Notes under the pieces: model-generated
Database searches by the model: none
What the model saw: only the letters and a program-made list of their open reading frames with translations
What the model was told of the DNA's origin: nothing
In this document: positions 10,397-20,273 of the stretch, piece by piece
Layout of the letters: each line of letters starts with the position of its first letter
Position numbering within the stretch: the stretch's first letter is position 1
Translations under genes and position numbers: made by a program
From: Bradyrhizobium sp.
GTDB taxonomy: Bacteria > Pseudomonadota > Alphaproteobacteria > Rhizobiales > Xanthobacteraceae
DNA: 64,000 nt
Assembly: GCF_030654605.1 (NCBI RefSeq)
Contig: NZ_JAURXB010000115.1
Coordinates: 22,448-86,447, forward strand
Direction of reading: 5' to 3'

Positions 10397-10789
10397 GTTA
10401 CCCTCCACCCATGCGGCCAGTGAACGCGAGCACTGCAGGCCGTCCCGTTTGTTGCAACGATTATGCGTCGGGCCTAGCGGCACCGACAAGCGGAAGAAAT
10501 AGGACATTAGGCGGGGTTCCCCCGCCATGCGCAGGATCAAGCCGCCGCCGGTCGGCCCCGCCGCAGGCGCCGGGCTCCATCACGATCGCGTTGGCCGTTA
10601 GCCAAAAAACCTCTGCATGGCGCCCATTCCGTCTCTAGCGGTATTTACGAACCGTTCGGGCCAGGGGACGGACTAGCGCTGCCGGCGATTACCCCCTAAA
10701 TGGCCTCCCCGGGGGTCAGACCCCCGCCGGAACCAAAGACCGATAATCGGCATTACCGGACGAACAGTTGGAGCAAGGCGTCTAAAGCC
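10397..10789. other. Divergent intergenic region between acs and topoisomerase IB
   Basis: No gene is seen in these 393 bases. At 10510-10526 there is a 7-base perfect stem (GGCGGGG / CCCCGCC) with loop TTC, upstream of acs. No run of T follows, so it looks more like a leader or attenuator hairpin than a terminator. Promoters for both neighbours must lie here, but I cannot place them. Confidence 0.5.
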
Positions 10790-11974
10790 ATGATGGATCA
10801 GCAGAATTTCGAGGCTGCGCGGCCCGTTTCCGCCGATCCTGCCGTTGAACTGGCGAAAGCGCTGGGCCAACTGCCGAAACTGGCACCCGCCGCCAGGCCG
10901 GCCCCCGCTGCCAAAACTGCCCTCAAGACCACTGCCAAGACCACTGCGAAGACGTCGGTGGAAGACCTCGCCGAGGAGCATGGCCTCAAGCTCGGCGACC
11001 AGAACGAGCTCACCATCCGCCGCATCAAGCGCGGCAAGAACTATTCCTTCGTGCGCGCCAACGGCACTGCGGTCCGCCATGCCGGCACTATCAAGCGCCT
11101 GCATTCGATGGCGGTACCGCCGGCCTATGCCGAGGTTCGCTATTCTCCCGATCCCTCCTCGCACCTGCAGGCGGTCGGCCGCGATGCCGCGGGCCGGCTG
11201 CAATACCGCTATCACTCGGACTGGGAGAAGGTCCGCGAACGGCGCAAGGCACACCGGCTGGCGCGGCTGGTCGGTGCCCTGCCGAAAATTCGCCGCAACG
11301 TCTCGATGCACCTCTCGGGCGATACGCCGACCCGCGAATTCGCGCTTTCGGCGGTGATCGAGCTGATCGCGCGTACCGCGATCCGGCCCGGCAATGAATC
11401 CTACGCGAAGCTCAATGGCACCCGCGGCGCCACCACGCTGTTGAAGTCCAACGTCGTGGTCGAGGACGACAACCTCGTGTTGACCTTCAAGGCCAAGGGC
11501 GGCAAGGCCGTGCGCAAGGAATGCGACGCCGCCAAGCTGGTGCGCGCCATCGGCATCCTGCGCACCGTGCCCGGCAAACGCATGTTCCAGTATCGCGACG
11601 GGTCCGGCACGGTTCGCGCGGTCTCCACCACCACCGTGAACGCGTTCCTGCGCGAGATCGCCGGCATCAAGATTTCGCTGAAGGATTTCCGCACCCTGAT
11701 GGCATCCGCCGTGGTGCTGGAATCGCTGTCGCGGATTTCGCCGGCCGCCAGCGCGCACGGCCGCAAGAAGCAGGTGCTGGACGCGGTGCGCGCCGCCGCC
11801 GACGAACTGTCGAATACCCCGGCGATCTGCCGCAAGAGCTACGTCCACGACACCATCGTCACCGCCTTCGAGGACGGCATCCTCGAACGCTTCGCGGCGA
11901 CCATGAAGGGCTATCGCTCGCAGTCGAAGCGCGAGCAGCTGCTGGCGCAAGTGGTCGCGACCGCGGCGGCTTGA
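10790..11974 (+). CDS. Poxvirus-type DNA topoisomerase IB
   Basis: A 394-residue enzyme that relaxes supercoiled DNA through a 3'-phosphotyrosine intermediate. The N-terminal 60 residues are Ala/Lys-rich and probably disordered. The beta-sheet domain follows (LTIRRIKRGKNYSF, IKRLHSMAVPPAY). The helical catalytic domain has the active-site Arg in AIRPGNESYAKLNGTRGATT (about 196-215), KAKGGK with the catalytic Lys, DFRTLMASA, and the nucleophile Tyr351 in CRKSYVHD. All five catalytic positions appear intact. The ATG at 10790 is preferred to a start 30 codons upstream. It stands alone and is convergent with a diguanylate cyclase gene across a palindromic repeat. Confidence 0.93.
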   Translation: MMDQQNFEAARPVSADPAVELAKALGQLPKLAPAARPAPAAKTALKTTAKTTAKTSVEDLAEEHGLKLGDQNELTIRRIKRGKNYSFVRANGTAVRHAGTIKRLHSMAVPPAYAEVRYSPDPSSHLQAVGRDAAGRLQYRYHSDWEKVRERRKAHRLARLVGALPKIRRNVSMHLSGDTPTREFALSAVIELIARTAIRPGNESYAKLNGTRGATTLLKSNVVVEDDNLVLTFKAKGGKAVRKECDAAKLVRAIGILRTVPGKRMFQYRDGSGTVRAVSTTTVNAFLREIAGIKISLKDFRTLMASAVVLESLSRISPAASAHGRKKQVLDAVRAAADELSNTPAICRKSYVHDTIVTAFEDGILERFAATMKGYRSQSKREQLLAQVVATAAA

Positions 11975-11980
11975 CCTTTC

Positions 11981-12130
11981 TTCCTTCTCCCCTTGTGGGA
12001 GAAGGTGGCGCGAAGCGCCGGATGAGGGGTCTCTATCCGCGGGCAAACTATCCGTTGAGCCAACCCCTCACCCGTCTCGAATGCGCTAACCGCGCATTCG
12101 ATCCACCCTCTCCCACAAGGGGAGAGGGGA
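11981..12130. repeat. Convergent-junction repeat, CTCTCCC/GGGAGAG family
   Basis: A long inverted repeat runs from CCTTCTCCCCTTGTGGGAGA to CTCCCACAAGGGGAGAGGGG, with ATGAGGGGT / ACCCCTCA arms inside. It lies between the convergent topoisomerase and diguanylate cyclase genes. Related units at 24803, 37172 and 60476 are also at convergent junctions, so transcription termination is a likely by-product. Confidence 0.8.
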
Positions 12131-12147
12131 AGCCGGTCAGCCGCCAA

Positions 12148-13423
12148 CTAAGTCATCATTCTCGGAGAATTGGGCGCCGAATGGCCTGACGGCGCAGCGA
12201 AGGGCTGCGCGTGAATCATTCCCCCGGCGGCGTGGGCGTTGGACAGGAACACGACATTCCTGCCGCCCCGCTTGGCGTCGTAAAGGGCGTCGTCGGCCCA
12301 TTTTGCGACCATCTCCGGCGCGGCATCTTCCCGCGCGAACGCGACGCCGAGGCTGATCGTCACCACGCCGCTGGAGCCGTCCGCGGGATGAATTCCGGGA
12401 TTGACGATGGCGAGCGCTTCCACCGAGCTGCGGATGCGTTGCGCGATGGCCCAGGCGCGATCGGGCGAAGTGTCGGCGAGCACGACGAGGAATTCCTCGC
12501 CGCCATAGCGGAAGACGGCGTCTTCGCACCGATTCCTCGATCGCCTTCGCCACCCGTCTGATGCAATCGTCGCCGGCAGCATGGCCGGCGGTATCGTTCA
12601 ATAGTTTGAACAAGTCGATATCGGCCATGATGAACGCGATACGGGCTTTCGGGATCGCCGGGTCACGCCAGAGCCGATCGATGAGATCGGTCGCCGAACG
12701 GCGGTTGGCCAGCCCGGTGAGGGGGTCGCGCGTCGCCAGTATTTCCAGCTGGCGATTGGCGCTTTGCAGCGCGTCGCTGCGATACTGGTTGCGCAAGGAC
12801 ATCAGGAAGGCTTTTTGACCGAGGATCGATTGGGTCTTCCGCGCGATCGTCGCCGCATACATTCCAATCGCATAAAAGATCGACGTTCCGATCGCTTCCT
12901 TGAGTTCGATCTGGGGGTTGAAGATTTCAAAGCCAAAAAAAATCGCCGCGGAAGAGACCATCAGGGACAGCGTCCAGATATAGTCGACGTTGAGAACGAC
13001 GAGGGCGATCGTGTTCACGAACATGACGCTGATCAGGATACGCTCATAACCGGCGCCGCCGGCCGCGACGGCGAGCAAGCCGTAAGCAAGCATGACGCTG
13101 CTCATCAGCAGCATGATCGACAGGCCCAGGATGGAGGCGCTGCGGGGCTTTCGCCAGACAAGGTAAGTACAGGCGTGCAACGCCGGAACCAGCACCCCGC
13201 TGATGGCGGCAGTGAGCCAAAGCAGGTGGGGAGCGAGAAGGTAGCTGACCGGTACGAAGCTGATGCTGATCAGCGCGACCCAGACCATCCATGAGCGGGC
13301 AATCTTGCTTCGTTGCGGCCAGTCCTTGGCGCGATACAGGCGATCCATCTCGGGAGAAAACCGGATGTCGCGCGTGCGCTGTGACAGCAGCCGCTCGGTC
13401 TCGGCTTCGAGAGCAGGCGTCAT
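12148..13423 (-). pseudogene. Membrane diguanylate cyclase with a frameshift inside the GGDEF domain
   Basis: The N-terminal half has about five to six membrane segments (for example WMVWVALISISFVPVSYLLA and GLSIMLLMSSVMLAYGLLAV), then a GGDEF domain that would make c-di-GMP from two GTP. The first part of the domain reads TRDPLTGLANRRSA and MADIDLFKLLNDTAGHAAGD. Around 12521-12530 the frame breaks: the metal-binding RYGGEEF motif and the rest (SLGVAFA, ADDALYDAKRGGRN) continue in another frame. One inserted base or two lost bases would explain it. Both halves are intact and conserved, so the break is recent or a sequencing error. The 5' end is uncertain: a GTG 31 codons upstream is also possible. 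Confidence 0.85.
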
Positions 13424-13626
13424 GGACACGGGCGCCGTGTCGTCGCACGGCGTCGGATTCCGGCGGCTGGCACCCGATTTCAAAACCTGGTCCTCCTCCC
13501 GCCCTGCTTGCCGCACGGTCCGGAGTAAGCGCCTGAATTGCTAAATTTCTCCTGCAGCGAGGGCAGAGGAGTAGTTACACGGCAATGAGCGGTTTTATGA
13601 TACCGATCTCGGCGTGAAGGGAACTG

Positions 13627-14040
13627 CTACATCCCGCCCATCTTGCAGACGATCTTCCATTCCTCCGCCGTCACCGGCTGCACTGACAGCCGCGAATATT
13701 TCACCAGCGCCATCTCGGTCAGCCGCTTGTCGGCCTTGATGGCGGCCATCGTCACCGGAATCTTCAGCGGCTTGCCGGCTTTGATATCCACGCAGACGAA
13801 TTTTTCGCTTTTGTCGGTGGGATCCGGATAGGCTTCCTTGATGATCTCGGCGATGCCGACGATCTCCTTGCCCTCGTTGGAGTGATAGAAGAAGGCGAGG
13901 TCGCCCTTCTTCATCTTCACGAGATTCTGCCGCGCCGTAAAATTGCGCACGCCGGTCCAGGCTTCGCCCTTTGCGCCCTTGGCCACCTGTTGGTCCCACG
14001 ACCAGGTCGAGGGTTCCGATTTCACCAGCCAGTAGTTCAT
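13627..14040 (-). CDS. EVE domain protein
   Basis: A 137-residue single-domain protein of the EVE (PUA-like) family, expected to bind modified bases in RNA or DNA. Visible signatures are MNYWLVKSEPSTWSW at the start, GVRNFTARQNLVKMKKGDLAFFYHS in two stretches (about 32-56) with the aromatic pocket, and GIAEI. The ATG at 14040 has AGGTGT five bases upstream. It stays with tsaD and gpsA on the same strand. No cellular substrate is established for the chromosomal version. Confidence 0.92.
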   Translation of the reverse strand: MNYWLVKSEPSTWSWDQQVAKGAKGEAWTGVRNFTARQNLVKMKKGDLAFFYHSNEGKEIVGIAEIIKEAYPDPTDKSEKFVCVDIKAGKPLKIPVTMAAIKADKRLTEMALVKYSRLSVQPVTAEEWKIVCKMGGM

Positions 14041-14057
14041 GACACCTACCATCCATC

Positions 14058-14175
14058 CGTCATGGCCGGACTCGTTCCGGCCATCCACGTCTTCTGCCCG
14101 ATCCCAATATCAAGACGTGGATGCCCGCGGGGTCAAGCGCGGAGACGCGCTTCGCGCTTTTGCGCGGGCATGACG
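14058..14175. repeat. Dispersed palindromic repeat, cgtcatggccgg family
   Basis: Inverted arms CGTCATGGCCGG...CCATCCACGTC and GACGTGGATGCCCGC...GGGCATGACG, with an extra GC-rich hairpin (GCGCGGAGACGCGC...) in the second half. Same family as 24384, 31045 and 38835, but this copy is longer. Confidence 0.85.
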
Positions 14176-14184
14176 AAGGGTACG

Positions 14185-15165
14185 TCATCCCTCTGCCTTG
14201 AACGGGCGCGTCAGCAGGCTTTCGATCGCTTGGTCGATCGAAGCCTGGCCGCTCAATATCGCCGCGACCGCCGACGATACCGGCATATCGACGTTCTGCG
14301 AAGTCGCCAGCTCGATCAGAACGGGCGCGGTAAACTCGCCTTCGGCGAGCTTCCCCGATGGCCGTGGCTCGCCGCGTCCCAGCGCTGCGCCGAGGGCAAA
14401 ATTGCGCGACTGCACGCTGGAGCAGCTCAGGATCAGGTCGCCGAGGCCGGAGAGGCCCGCCATGGTTTCGCTGCGCGCACCGCAGGCGCGGCCGAGCCGC
14501 ACCAATTCGCTGAAGCCGCGCGTGGTCAGGGCCGCCTGCGCCGAGGCACCGAGCTTGCGGCCGACCACGATGCCGGCGGCGATCGCGAGCACGTTCTTGG
14601 CGGCACCGCCGATCTCGACGCCGCGGACATCCGAGGTGTGATAGGGCCGGAAGGTCGAAGACCCCAGCGCTTGCACCAGCTCACTGGCAAGCCGCTCGTC
14701 CTTCGCCGCCAGCGTCACCGCGGTGGGAAGGCCGCGCGCCACGTCGTCGGCAAAGCTCGGCCCCGACAGGATGGCGGCAACCGCAGCAGGTGCGGCTTCG
14801 GAAATCACCTCGGTCATGAAGTGATGGGTGCCGCGCTCGATACCCTTGGCGCAGGCGATCACGGGCGTGCCGTTGGCCAGATGAGGCGCCAACGTGGTCA
14901 CCGCCGCTCGCAGATGCTGCGCCGGCGTTGCGATCAGCAGGATGTCGGCGCGGGCGGCAACCGCCATGTCGGCGATCACTTCGATGCCTGCATTCAGACG
15001 CACGCCGGGCAGGCGCGGATTCTCCCGCGTCGCCGCGATCTGCGCGGCGATCGCGGCATCGCGCGCGCAAAGCACGACCTCGCGGCCGGCCCGCGCCGCG
15101 ACCGCGGCCAGCGCCGTCCCCCAGGCGCCGGCGCCGATCACGCTGATGGAGTTAAAGGACGGCAT
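14185..15165 (-). CDS. gpsA: Glycerol-3-phosphate dehydrogenase [NAD(P)+]
   Basis: The 326-residue cytosolic enzyme reduces dihydroxyacetone phosphate to sn-glycerol-3-phosphate, the backbone for membrane phospholipids. The Rossmann motif is [12 protein letters not shown] (residues 9-20). Further family blocks are [21 protein letters not shown] and the substrate-binding [15 protein letters not shown] with the catalytic Lys; GLGDLILSC follows. Length is normal for GpsA. It lies downstream of tsaD in the same direction, with about 100 bases between them, a pairing common in alphaproteobacteria. Confidence 0.96.
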   Translation of the reverse strand: MPSFNSISVIGAGAWGTALAAVAARAGREVVLCARDAAIAAQIAATRENPRLPGVRLNAGIEVIADMAVAARADILLIATPAQHLRAAVTTLAPHLANGTPVIACAKGIERGTHHFMTEVISEAAPAAVAAILSGPSFADDVARGLPTAVTLAAKDERLASELVQALGSSTFRPYHTSDVRGVEIGGAAKNVLAIAAGIVVGRKLGASAQAALTTRGFSELVRLGRACGARSETMAGLSGLGDLILSCSSVQSRNFALGAALGRGEPRPSGKLAEGEFTAPVLIELATSQNVDMPVSSAVAAILSGQASIDQAIESLLTRPFKAEG

Positions 15166-15264
15166 GGCGGCGGGCCTTGGCCAGAGCGGGATGGATCAAT
15201 TCAGGTTGCTGCACGGTATCGAGATACGGCGATTCTATCTTTGCATGGGGTTGTTTTCGATATT

Positions 15265-16338
15265 TTAGAATGCCGCCCGCGTCCTGCCATATCCGGCCGG
15301 TGCCGTGGCGTTGGCATCGAGCAGCCAGCGCGCGCGGGGGGCGGCGTCCATGGTGTCGACCATGCCCAGCGCCAGCCGCTCCGCGCCGGCCCAGGCGATC
15401 ATCGCGCCATTGTCGGTGCAGAGCGCCGGCGGCGGAATGATCAGCGTGGTCTGCGCTTTGGCGGCGACATCCTGCAGCGCGCCGCGGATCGTCTGGTTGG
15501 CGGCGACGCCGCCGGCGGCGACCAGCGCGCGCGGCGGGCCGAACTGCTCGTGAAACAGCCGCAGGCCGACGCTCAACCGATCCGCCGTCGATTCCAGCAC
15601 CGCGGCCTGGAAGCCGGCGCAGAGATCGCTGATGTCCTGCGGCTCCAGCGGGACCAGCCGGCTGGCTTCGTTACGCACCGCGGTCTTCAATCCCGACAGC
15701 GAAAAATTGGCGTCGGCGCGTCCGAGCATCGGCCGCGGCAAGGCAAACCTCTTGGCGTCGCCGCCGACCGCGGCGCGCTCGACTTCCGGCCCGCCCGGAT
15801 AGGGCAGGCCAAGCATTTTGGCCACCTTGTCGAAGGCTTCGCCCATGGCGTCGTCGACGGTGGTGCCGAGCCGGACATAATTGCCGACGCCGATCACGGC
15901 GACGATCTGGGTGTGGCCGCCGGAGGCGAGAAACAGGCAATAGGGAAACGCCAGCGCGCAGGTCAGCCGCGGCGTCAGCGCGTGGGCCTCGAGATGGTTC
16001 ACCGCGATCAGCGGCGTATCGTGCACCATCGCTATCGCTTTCGCGGTGGTGAGGCCGACGATCACGCCGCCGATCAGGCCGGGCCCCGCGGCGGCGGCGA
16101 CCGCCGAAAGTTTGGAGTAGGCGACCCCCGCCTGCTTCATCGCGCTGTCGACGATGCCGTCGAGCACATCGACATGGGCGCGCGCCGCGATCTCCGGCAC
16201 CACGCCGCCGAAGGCGGCATGTTCCTCGGTCTGCGAGCGCACGATATTGGACAGAATGCGCCCCGACCCGTCGCTCAGGCGCTCGACCACGGCGGCTGCG
16301 GTTTCATCGCAGGTGGTCTCGATTCCCAGCACCAGCAT
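15265..16338 (-). CDS. tsaD: tRNA threonylcarbamoyladenosine transferase subunit TsaD
   Basis: TsaD transfers the threonylcarbamoyl group to A37 of tRNAs reading ANN codons, working with TsaB and TsaE. The 357-residue protein starts [18 protein letters not shown]. The metal-binding HxxxH is in NHLEAH (His115 and His119), and SGGHTQ, GPGLIGG and [13 protein letters not shown] are the other ASKHA/Kae1 signatures. The ATG at 16338 matches the family start, so the 24 extra upstream codons from a GTG are unlikely. It is divergent from hemD, separated by about 135 bases. Confidence 0.96.
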   Translation of the reverse strand: MLVLGIETTCDETAAAVVERLSDGSGRILSNIVRSQTEEHAAFGGVVPEIAARAHVDVLDGIVDSAMKQAGVAYSKLSAVAAAAGPGLIGGVIVGLTTAKAIAMVHDTPLIAVNHLEAHALTPRLTCALAFPYCLFLASGGHTQIVAVIGVGNYVRLGTTVDDAMGEAFDKVAKMLGLPYPGGPEVERAAVGGDAKRFALPRPMLGRADANFSLSGLKTAVRNEASRLVPLEPQDISDLCAGFQAAVLESTADRLSVGLRLFHEQFGPPRALVAAGGVAANQTIRGALQDVAAKAQTTLIIPPPALCTDNGAMIAWAGAERLALGMVDTMDAAPRARWLLDANATAPAGYGRTRAAF

Positions 16339-16473
16339 TGACGTGTCGTTACCCAATTTGAGCCCTTGCGCTATCGGCCAAAGCGGCGTTTGCCTATCCT
16401 CGCGTAGCACTGCGGGGTCTCAAAGTGCAATCGTCCGTTGCTCCTGAAATCCAGCGCCAAAAGAACACGACGC

Positions 16474-17205
16474 ATGGCCGTTCTCGTTACCCGCCCGCAT
16501 CCCGACGATGAAGCCACGGCCATGGCGCTTCGCGACCGAGGCTTTGAGGTGCTGCAGGCGCCGATGCTGCGGTTCGAGCCGGTCGCGTTCCATGACGATC
16601 TGGACGCGCGCTACGGCGCGGTGGTTGTCACCAGTGCCAACGCGCTGCGCGGCATCGAACTCAAGGGCCACCGGCTGCACGAGTTGCCGCTGTTCGCGGT
16701 CGGTGAGCATACCGCCAGCGCCGCGCGCCGCGCCGGGTTTACCCATGTGATGCCGGCCAGCGGCGACGCTGCCGGCTTGCGCGACCTGGTGCTGGCAAGG
16801 GTCAAGGCGAAGGAGCTGAAGAAAGCCTCGACGCTGCTGTATCTGGCCGGCGCCGATCTGGCCCGGGATCTGGCCGGCGAACTCGGCGAAAGCGGTCTGC
16901 GGGTCGTCACCCACACCACCTACCGGATGGTCCCAATGGCGAGCCTGCCGCGCGAGGTTTGCGACGCGTTCGCCGCCAGCCGGATCGAGGCGGTGCTGCA
17001 CTATTCACGCCGCAGCGCGCGCGCCTTTCTGGATGCGGCGCGGGCCGGTGGCGTCGAAATATCGGCGTTGTCGATTCCGCAAGGCTGCATCTCCGCCGCC
17101 GTCGCGGCCGTGCTCCGCGAGGCCGGGGCGACGCAGGTCATGGTGGCGGCGACGCCGGATGAAAATGCCCTGTTCGGGGCGCTTGAGCGTGCGTTGCGGG
17201 CCTGA
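16474..17205 (+). CDS. hemD: Uroporphyrinogen-III synthase
   Basis: The 243-residue enzyme closes and inverts ring D of hydroxymethylbilane to give uroporphyrinogen III, the branch point to haem and cobalamin. The fold is two similar domains. Recognisable pieces are VLVTRPHPDDEATA at the start, VVVTSANALRGIE, LYLAGADLARDL and VLHYSRRSARAFLDAA. Sequence conservation in this family is low, but the context (mic60, then hemY) supports it. hemC, often the gene before hemD in relatives, is not between tsaD and hemD here. The ATG at 16474 is chosen over a start 12 codons upstream. Confidence 0.88.
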   Translation: MAVLVTRPHPDDEATAMALRDRGFEVLQAPMLRFEPVAFHDDLDARYGAVVVTSANALRGIELKGHRLHELPLFAVGEHTASAARRAGFTHVMPASGDAAGLRDLVLARVKAKELKKASTLLYLAGADLARDLAGELGESGLRVVTHTTYRMVPMASLPREVCDAFAASRIEAVLHYSRRSARAFLDAARAGGVEISALSIPQGCISAAVAAVLREAGATQVMVAATPDENALFGALERALRA

Positions 17206-17268
17206 TCGCGGTAAGAGGATCAGGTCGAATCCCGTAACGTTCGCCACAATTGATGAGGAACCGTCATA

Positions 17269-18423
17269 ATGGTCGATGACAGGCCCGAAGATGCCGGACC
17301 AGCGCCCGATACCGGCCGTGCCAGGCGCGAGCCGCCGACCATCGACCTCGAGGCGACGGAGGTCTCCGGCGAGACCCGAAAGACGGCCCCCGCCGCCGAA
17401 GCGGAGCCGGACCCATCGCCGCCGCGGCCTGCGCCGGCGAGGAGTTCCGCGGCGCTCGTGGGAGCCCTTTCGGGCGCCAGCGCCGCCGCGCTGGTGCTCG
17501 GCGCTGCCTGGTTCGCGGGATGGCCGCTAACGACGTCGCCGCCAGCCCCGGCGCCTCAAGCCAATTCCCTGATCAGTTCCGCCGCCGTCGATGACCTTGC
17601 GGCGCGCCTCGCCAGCATGGAGGCCAAGGTAGCCACGCCCGCTGCCGTTGCCACGCCAGATCCGACGGTCGCCGCGCGCTCGGAAGCCCTGGAAAAATCG
17701 CTGGCCGCGTTGCGCGGCGAGCTTGCGGCGCAGCGGGCGCAATCGGACAAACTCGCTTCAGCCATCAACGACGCGAAATCGGCGCCGCAAGCCGCACCCC
17801 CGCCGGACCTGTCCGCGATCAACGAACGCATTGCCCAGATCGAACGCGCCGCCAGCGCGCAGAATGCGGAGCTCAGCAAGGAAATCGCCAAGCCGGCCGA
17901 CGATGTGCCGCTGCGCCGCATCGTGGCGGCGGCCCTGCTCGACGTTCTCGTTCGAACCGGCGATCCCTATCCCGCGGCGATTAGTGCAGCGAAAGCGCTG
18001 GCGCCGAATCCGGAGGCCTTGAAACCGCTGGAAGGCTTTGCGGCTTCCGGGGTGCCAAGCGCCAACAGCCTGAGCCGCGAATTGCTGACGCTGGTGCCAA
18101 AATTGTCGCCCCCGGCGCCTGAAACCTCGACGACAGGTACCGGCATTGTCGACCGGCTGCAGGCGGGTGCCGCCAAACTCGTCCGTATCGAGCGTAGCGA
18201 CGCCGTCGGCACCGATCGCGGCGCGGTGGTGGCGCGGGTCACGGCGGCGGCGTTGCGCAACGATTTCGCCGAGGCGCGGCGCGAATTGAAGTCGCTGGCG
18301 CCGGCCGATCGCGCCGCCGCGCAAGCCTGGCTAGACAAGGCCGATGCCCGCGATGCCGCGCTCGCGGCCTCCCGCCAATTCGCCGCCGATGCGATGGCGA
18401 CGCTCGCCAAACCTGTTCAATAA
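17269..18423 (+). CDS. Mic60/mitofilin family inner-membrane protein
   Basis: The 384-residue protein has a Pro/Ala-rich cytoplasmic start, one membrane segment (about 61-84), then a long Ala/Glu-rich probable coiled coil (about 105-205) and a helical C-terminal domain with RRELKSLAPADRAAAQAWLDKA. This is the layout of alphaproteobacterial Mic60, the relative of mitochondrial mitofilin. It shapes intracytoplasmic membranes and contacts outer-membrane partners. It lies between hemD and hemY, the position known for Mic60 genes in alphaproteobacteria. The ATG is 63 bases after hemD. Sequence identity in the middle is low-complexity, so the call leans on layout and neighbours. Confidence 0.8.
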   Translation: MVDDRPEDAGPAPDTGRARREPPTIDLEATEVSGETRKTAPAAEAEPDPSPPRPAPARSSAALVGALSGASAAALVLGAAWFAGWPLTTSPPAPAPQANSLISSAAVDDLAARLASMEAKVATPAAVATPDPTVAARSEALEKSLAALRGELAAQRAQSDKLASAINDAKSAPQAAPPPDLSAINERIAQIERAASAQNAELSKEIAKPADDVPLRRIVAAALLDVLVRTGDPYPAAISAAKALAPNPEALKPLEGFAASGVPSANSLSRELLTLVPKLSPPAPETSTTGTGIVDRLQAGAAKLVRIERSDAVGTDRGAVVARVTAAALRNDFAEARRELKSLAPADRAAAQAWLDKADARDAALAASRQFAADAMATLAKPVQ

Positions 18424-18459
18424 CAAGCCTGTTCAATAGACCTGCACGATAGGACCTTC

Positions 18460-20172
18460 ATGTATCGGATCATTCTGTACCTGGTGTTGATCGCGCTCGC
18501 AGCGGCTGGCGCTGCATGGGTCGCCGATCAGGGCGGCGATGTCGCGCTGAATTGGGGCGGCTGGCGTATCCAGGCCTCGCTGCCGGTGTTCGCGCTGGCG
18601 CTGGGCATCACCATTGTCGCCGTCATGCTGGTATGGGCGATCCTGCGCGCGCTGTGGGGCGCGCCGCAGCGTCTGAAGCACCGGCGGCGCGAACGCCGCC
18701 AGGCGCGCGGCCGCCATGCCATCACGCAAGGATTGCTGGCGATCGGTCACGGCGATTCCGCTGCGGCGCGCCGCCATGCCGATGTCGCGCGCCGCGATGC
18801 CGGGCACGATCCGCTGGCGCTGCTGCTGCACGCGCAATCCGCCCAGATGGACGGCGACCGCGAAGGCGCGCAACGCGCTTTCCGCGCCATGGCAGAGCGC
18901 GAGGACACACGATTGTTGGGCCTGCGCGGGCTGTTCATCGAAGCGCAGCGTGCCGACGATCCGGTCGGCGCGGTCATGATCGCCGAAGAGGCGCTGAAGC
19001 TGGCGCCGGCCTCGATCTGGGCCTCGCATGCCTTGCTCGGCTTCCGTTGCGCCAAGGGCGACTGGAGCGGCGCGCTTGCTATTCTCGACAACAATCTCGC
19101 CTCGGGGCTGATCGACAAGGCCACCTACCGGCGCCAGCGCGGCGTGCTGCTGACGGCGCGCGCGCTGGAGCTGGAGAAGGTCGACCGCGACAAGTCGCGC
19201 GAAAGCGCGATGGAAGCGATCAAGCTGGCGCCGACGCTGGTGCCGGCTGCGGTGCTGGCGAGCAAGTATCAGACCGAGGCGCATCAGATCCGGCGTTCGA
19301 TGCGGATCGTGGAGACGGCCTGGCTGGCGCAGCCGCATCCCGATCTCGCCGATGCCTATGCGCATGTGAAGCTCGGCGATTCCGCGCGGCAGCGGCTGGT
19401 GCGGATCGAGACGCTGGCGGCGAAGGCGCCTGGCCATATCGAAAGCGCGCTGGCGATCGCGCGCGCCGCGATCGATGCCGCGGAATACGAGCGCGCGCGG
19501 GCCGCGCTGGCGCGGTTCATCGCGGTGCCGACGCAGCGGGTGGCGCTGCTGATGGCGGAAATCGAGCGCACCGAGCATGGCGACAGCGGCCGGGCGCGGG
19601 CTTGGACCTTGCGCGCGGTGCGCGCGCAGCACGATCCGGTGTGGACCGCGGACGGCTATGTCAGCGATCGCTGGCGGCCGGTGTCGCCGGTATCCGGGCG
19701 GCTGGATGCGTTTCAATGGCAGACGCCGCTGGCGGCACTGCCGTCCGACAGCAGCGCCGCCATCGAAGCCTTCGCCCTCGAAGAGGAGATGCTGGCGCCG
19801 CCGCGCCGTGTCGAGCCGCCGAAACAGCCCGAAGCCGAGGTGACCGCCGAGGAGGCCTCGCCGCCGGCTGCGGCGCAGGACAATTCCCCGACCCTGGCGC
19901 CGGCGGCCGAACCGGCCGCTGCGGCCGAGTCCGAACCGGTGCCCGCGCCGTCCCCGCCGCCGGTCGAACCCGTGGCCCCGGCGCCTGCGCCGCTGTTCCG
20001 TGCCCGCCAGGATATTCCCAAGACCATTCCCCAGGTGATCCCCATCGTGCGGGCGCCCGACGACCCCGGAATCGACGACGATCCCGCCAGCGAGGAATTC
20101 AGGGAACAATTGAGCCCGACACAGAGCCAGGCCGGCGGCTGGCGCGGGTTTCTGTCCCGATGGGGGAGCTGA
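18460..20172 (+). CDS. HemY-type membrane protein with TPR repeats
   Basis: A 570-residue protein with two membrane segments at the start (about 3-22 and 42-62), the HemY N-terminal domain, then TPR-like helical repeats (GDSAAARRHADVARR, GDWSGALAILDNNL, AEYERARAALARFI). The last 150 residues are Pro/Ala-rich. Despite the name it is not the protoporphyrinogen oxidase HemY of Bacillus; its exact task in haem synthesis or membrane organisation is unclear. It starts 37 bases after mic60 and most likely shares an operon with it and hemD. Strong codon bias creates long false frames on both strands here. Confidence 0.85.
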   Translation: MYRIILYLVLIALAAAGAAWVADQGGDVALNWGGWRIQASLPVFALALGITIVAVMLVWAILRALWGAPQRLKHRRRERRQARGRHAITQGLLAIGHGDSAAARRHADVARRDAGHDPLALLLHAQSAQMDGDREGAQRAFRAMAEREDTRLLGLRGLFIEAQRADDPVGAVMIAEEALKLAPASIWASHALLGFRCAKGDWSGALAILDNNLASGLIDKATYRRQRGVLLTARALELEKVDRDKSRESAMEAIKLAPTLVPAAVLASKYQTEAHQIRRSMRIVETAWLAQPHPDLADAYAHVKLGDSARQRLVRIETLAAKAPGHIESALAIARAAIDAAEYERARAALARFIAVPTQRVALLMAEIERTEHGDSGRARAWTLRAVRAQHDPVWTADGYVSDRWRPVSPVSGRLDAFQWQTPLAALPSDSSAAIEAFALEEEMLAPPRRVEPPKQPEAEVTAEEASPPAAAQDNSPTLAPAAEPAAAAESEPVPAPSPPPVEPVAPAPAPLFRARQDIPKTIPQVIPIVRAPDDPGIDDDPASEEFREQLSPTQSQAGGWRGFLSRWGS

Positions 20173-20186
20173 TTTAGGGAGATTTC

Positions 20187-20216
20187 GGAGAGCGTTTTTC
20201 TTGCAAAAACGCCTCC
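20187..20216 (+). terminator. Stem-loop just after hemY
   Basis: GCGTTTTT (20192-20199) pairs with AAAAACGC (20205-20212), extended by GGAG/CTCC with one bulged A. It begins 15 bases after the hemY stop and ends 58 bases before tRNA-Thr. The T-run is inside the stem rather than after it, so it may act as a weak terminator or as a processing hairpin. Confidence 0.45.
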
Positions 20217-20273
20217 TGCCCGATATCAGGGGCCAGCGTTTTCAGGCCGCTGCCTGAGCGCATCGCTTGGTCC

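Noticed and set aside
18433..20177. Long open frames of about 550 codons opposite and beside hemY
   Set aside because: They arise from extreme third-position G+C bias. The HemY-type frame has the membrane segments and TPR pattern; the others are Arg/Ala/Gly-rich with no family features.
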